Translations under genes and position numbers: made by a program | Assembly: GCA_002419215.1 (NCBI GenBank) | Contig: DIFQ01000072.1 | Coordinates: 162 to 15,839, forward strand | Length of the DNA: 15,678 nucleotides | DNA from: Syntrophaceae bacterium UBA5744 | Lineage (GTDB): Bacteria > Desulfobacterota > Syntrophia > Syntrophales > UBA2192 | Direction of reading: 5' to 3' | The notes under the pieces: generated by a model | What the model saw: only the letters and a program-made list of their open reading frames with translations | Told to the model about the DNA's origin: nothing | Databases searched by the model: none | Shown here: piece by piece, positions 14,322 through 15,678 of the stretch | Layout: every line of letters starts with the position of its first letter | Position numbering within the stretch: the first letter of the stretch is position 1

Positions 14322-15536
14322 TCATTGGTTTTTCGGCGTCTTCGACAGCGCCTCCAGGCTCTTTCTGGCCGCCTCCCCCGTCTTTCCCTGCGGGTCGAGG
14401 GATGCGGCCTTCTCCCAGTCCTGCCTTGCCTTGCCGTAGTCTTCAAACTTCTGTGCGAAGACGTATCCCCTCCGCAGGTAGGCCTCGGCATGGTCGGGTT
14501 TGAGACGGATGGCCTCGGAGTAGTCGTTGACGGCCTTCAGGTTCTCGCCCTTCTTCTCATAGGCCACACCGCGGTTGAGGTACGCCTCGGGCCTGTGTTT
14601 TGTGTCGAGGCGGCTTGCGTAATTGAACCGGGTGAGGGCCTCGTCGTACCGGCCCGCACGAGCCATGACGAGACCGTTGTCGATGTAGGCCCGCGCCGCC
14701 CGCTCGAAGTCGGCCGAGGCCTCCTGCTTCATGCCCTTTGCGGCGTAGGCCTGTGCCCGGAAGAGGTAGCCAAAGTCCATGCCGGGCGCAAGCTCCACGG
14801 CACGGCTGCAGTCGGCGATGGCGCGGTCATGGAGCCCCTTCAGTAAGTAGACATCGCATCGTGCGACGTGGGAAGCCGCAATGTCCGGCTTGAATTCGAT
14901 AGCCTTCGAGAAGTCCTGCAGGGCCTCGTCGTAGCGCTTCACATCCAGGAAGACATGTCCGCGGCTGACGTAGGCAGCCGCGGATCGCGGGTTGATCTCG
15001 ATGAGCTTCGAATAATCGGCGAGGGCCTGGTCGTAGCGCTTCAGCTTGTCCAGCGCCCGGGCCCGGCCCGCATAGGCCTCGCTCGAGCCGGGAAGGCGCT
15101 CCAGGGCCTTCGTGAAGTCGGCGACCGCCTGCTCGTAGCGCCCCTTTTGCAAATTCTCCAGCCCCCGCTGGAGATCGGCAATGCCCGCGGGCGGCTCCGA
15201 AAGCACGGGGGTCAGGGAGACGACCGCGCCTTCCCTCATGACCTTGATGTCGACGGGTTTCCCGGCAGGGGTTTCCCGTATGATCCGAACGAAATCCTGC
15301 GTCGTGCCGATGGGGGTGCCGTTTGCCGACACGATCACATCGCCCGCCCGGATCCCGGCCCTCGACCCGGGCGAGTCCTTGCCGGCATCGATGACTTTCA
15401 CGCCCCGGCGGCTCCCCTCCGCCGTGACATCGTCCTGGATGGTGATGCCCAGCCATGCCGCGCCGGCGGGCAGGGCAGGGGCCAGGGCCAGGATGAGAGA
15501 AAGAAGCAAAGCCGGGGCTGCGAAACGTCCTGACAT
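14322..15536 (-). CDS. Periplasmic PDZ and TPR-repeat protein
   Basis: A 404-aa protein with a signal peptide (about 1-27, APALLLSLILALAPALPAGAA), a PDZ domain (about 28-115; WLGITIQ, then SRAGIRAGDVIVSANGTPI, the standard peptide-binding PDZ core) and about eight tetratricopeptide repeats (120-400, e.g. AYVSRGHVFLDVKRYDEALQDFSKAIEFKP). No protease motif is present, so PDZ plus TPR point to a protein-binding adaptor outside the inner membrane. The ATG at 15536 is chosen over an upstream in-frame ATG at 15605: the signal peptide begins here and GGGAG lies 6 nt upstream. It is the first visible gene of the cassette, 61 bp ahead of the RHS gene, and may help its export, folding or anchoring (inference). 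Confidence 0.92.
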   Translation of the reverse strand: MSGRFAAPALLLSLILALAPALPAGAAWLGITIQDDVTAEGSRRGVKVIDAGKDSPGSRAGIRAGDVIVSANGTPIGTTQDFVRIIRETPAGKPVDIKVMREGAVVSLTPVLSEPPAGIADLQRGLENLQKGRYEQAVADFTKALERLPGSSEAYAGRARALDKLKRYDQALADYSKLIEINPRSAAAYVSRGHVFLDVKRYDEALQDFSKAIEFKPDIAASHVARCDVYLLKGLHDRAIADCSRAVELAPGMDFGYLFRAQAYAAKGMKQEASADFERAARAYIDNGLVMARAGRYDEALTRFNYASRLDTKHRPEAYLNRGVAYEKKGENLKAVNDYSEAIRLKPDHAEAYLRRGYVFAQKFEDYGKARQDWEKAASLDPQGKTGEAARKSLEALSKTPKNQ

Positions 15537-15589
15537 GACTGTCTCCCTGTGCTGTTTGGGTTTCGTTCTCCGTGGGCGGGGGCTAAACG

Positions 15590-15635
15590 AAAAAACCGGG
15601 CTCATCCGGGTAAAACTTACCCGAATGCCCGGTTT
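15590..15635 (-). terminator. Rho-independent terminator-like hairpin upstream of the PDZ-TPR gene
   Basis: AAACCGGGC (15593-15601) pairs with GCCCGGTTT (15627-15635) and an inner stem CGGGTAA/TTACCCG (15607-15613 with 15617-15623) stacks inside. On the minus strand the stem is followed by six T (15595-15590), so it works as a terminator in that direction. It may end a gene beyond the right edge, or act as an attenuator for the PDZ-TPR gene whose start codon is 53 nt downstream. Confidence 0.75.
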
Positions 15636-15663
15636 GGCGGCTCACGCGACCCTTTCATCCCGT

Positions 15664-15678
15664 CCCCCCCCCCCCCCC
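15664..15678. other. Run of 15 C at the window edge
   Basis: The last 15 bases are all C. A homopolymer of this length exactly at a sequence end, in a genome without others in this window, looks like a read-end artefact (poly-G on the other strand) rather than biology. Confidence 0.7.

Noticed and set aside
14261..14491. 77-residue N-terminal extension of the RHS frame
   Set aside because: Arg-rich, overlaps the PDZ-TPR coding region out of frame, and a good ribosome binding site plus signal peptide begin at 14260.
15590..15678. GEMM (c-di-GMP) or another known riboswitch at the right edge
   Set aside because: The conserved bases I know for these classes are absent; only the terminator-like hairpin can be supported.
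1..15678. CRISPR arrays, insertion sequences or integrases
   Set aside because: No regularly spaced direct repeats, transposase or recombinase motifs were found on either strand.

Overview
The window looks like one contig of a GC-rich bacterium, most likely a deltaproteobacterium (Desulfobacterota, possibly Syntrophales-like). The basis is the ordered block clpB - htpX - DUF1844 - ispE - tRNA-Gln - prs, the rpoH neighbour, and the purine/pyrimidine hairpin repeats between genes. No marker gene settles the taxonomy. Both ends are truncated: the left end cuts prs after 19 codons, and the right end is a 15-base run of C that is probably an assembly or sequencing artefact.

Left part (1-5309, minus strand): housekeeping and stress genes read right to left. 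ClpB disaggregase, HtpX membrane protease, a small DUF1844 protein and IspE (isoprenoid pathway) are followed by tRNA-Gln(UUG) and the start of phosphoribosyl pyrophosphate synthetase. DUF1844 and ispE overlap by a GTGA. htpX has its own promoter with a perfect TATAAT, and hairpin repeats of one family lie on both sides of it.

Middle (5310-6610): a divergent regulatory region separates clpB from rpoH (sigma-32, plus strand). ClpB, HtpX and RpoH belong to one heat-shock circuit in well-studied proteobacteria, so this is a local stress cluster. rpoH ends at a G-rich stretch with four G-runs, a strong rho-independent terminator and a second inverted repeat.

Right part (6611-15536, minus strand): an exported, accessory-looking cassette of three genes, 61 and 81 bp apart. 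In order of transcription they are a periplasmic PDZ-TPR protein (404 aa), a very large Sec-exported RHS/YD-repeat protein (2131 aa) and a secreted protein of 390 aa. The RHS shell ends near residue 1013. It is followed by about 1,100 residues that contain no recognisable toxin: a Gly/Ser-rich region, two related Ig-like segments, Calx-beta, DUF11-like and PASTA modules, a triplicated Trp/Cys domain and a Cys-containing beta-rich end. The same triplicated Trp/Cys block opens the downstream 390-aa protein, with stretches identical at the DNA level, but there it leads into a different Cys-rich C-terminus. DNA encoding the first part of the RHS tail is clearly AT-richer than both sides, and the change falls at the RHS core boundary, as expected for module exchange.

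The most noteworthy candidate system is therefore this PDZ-TPR / RHS / shared-tail cassette. Its function cannot be decided from sequence alone.
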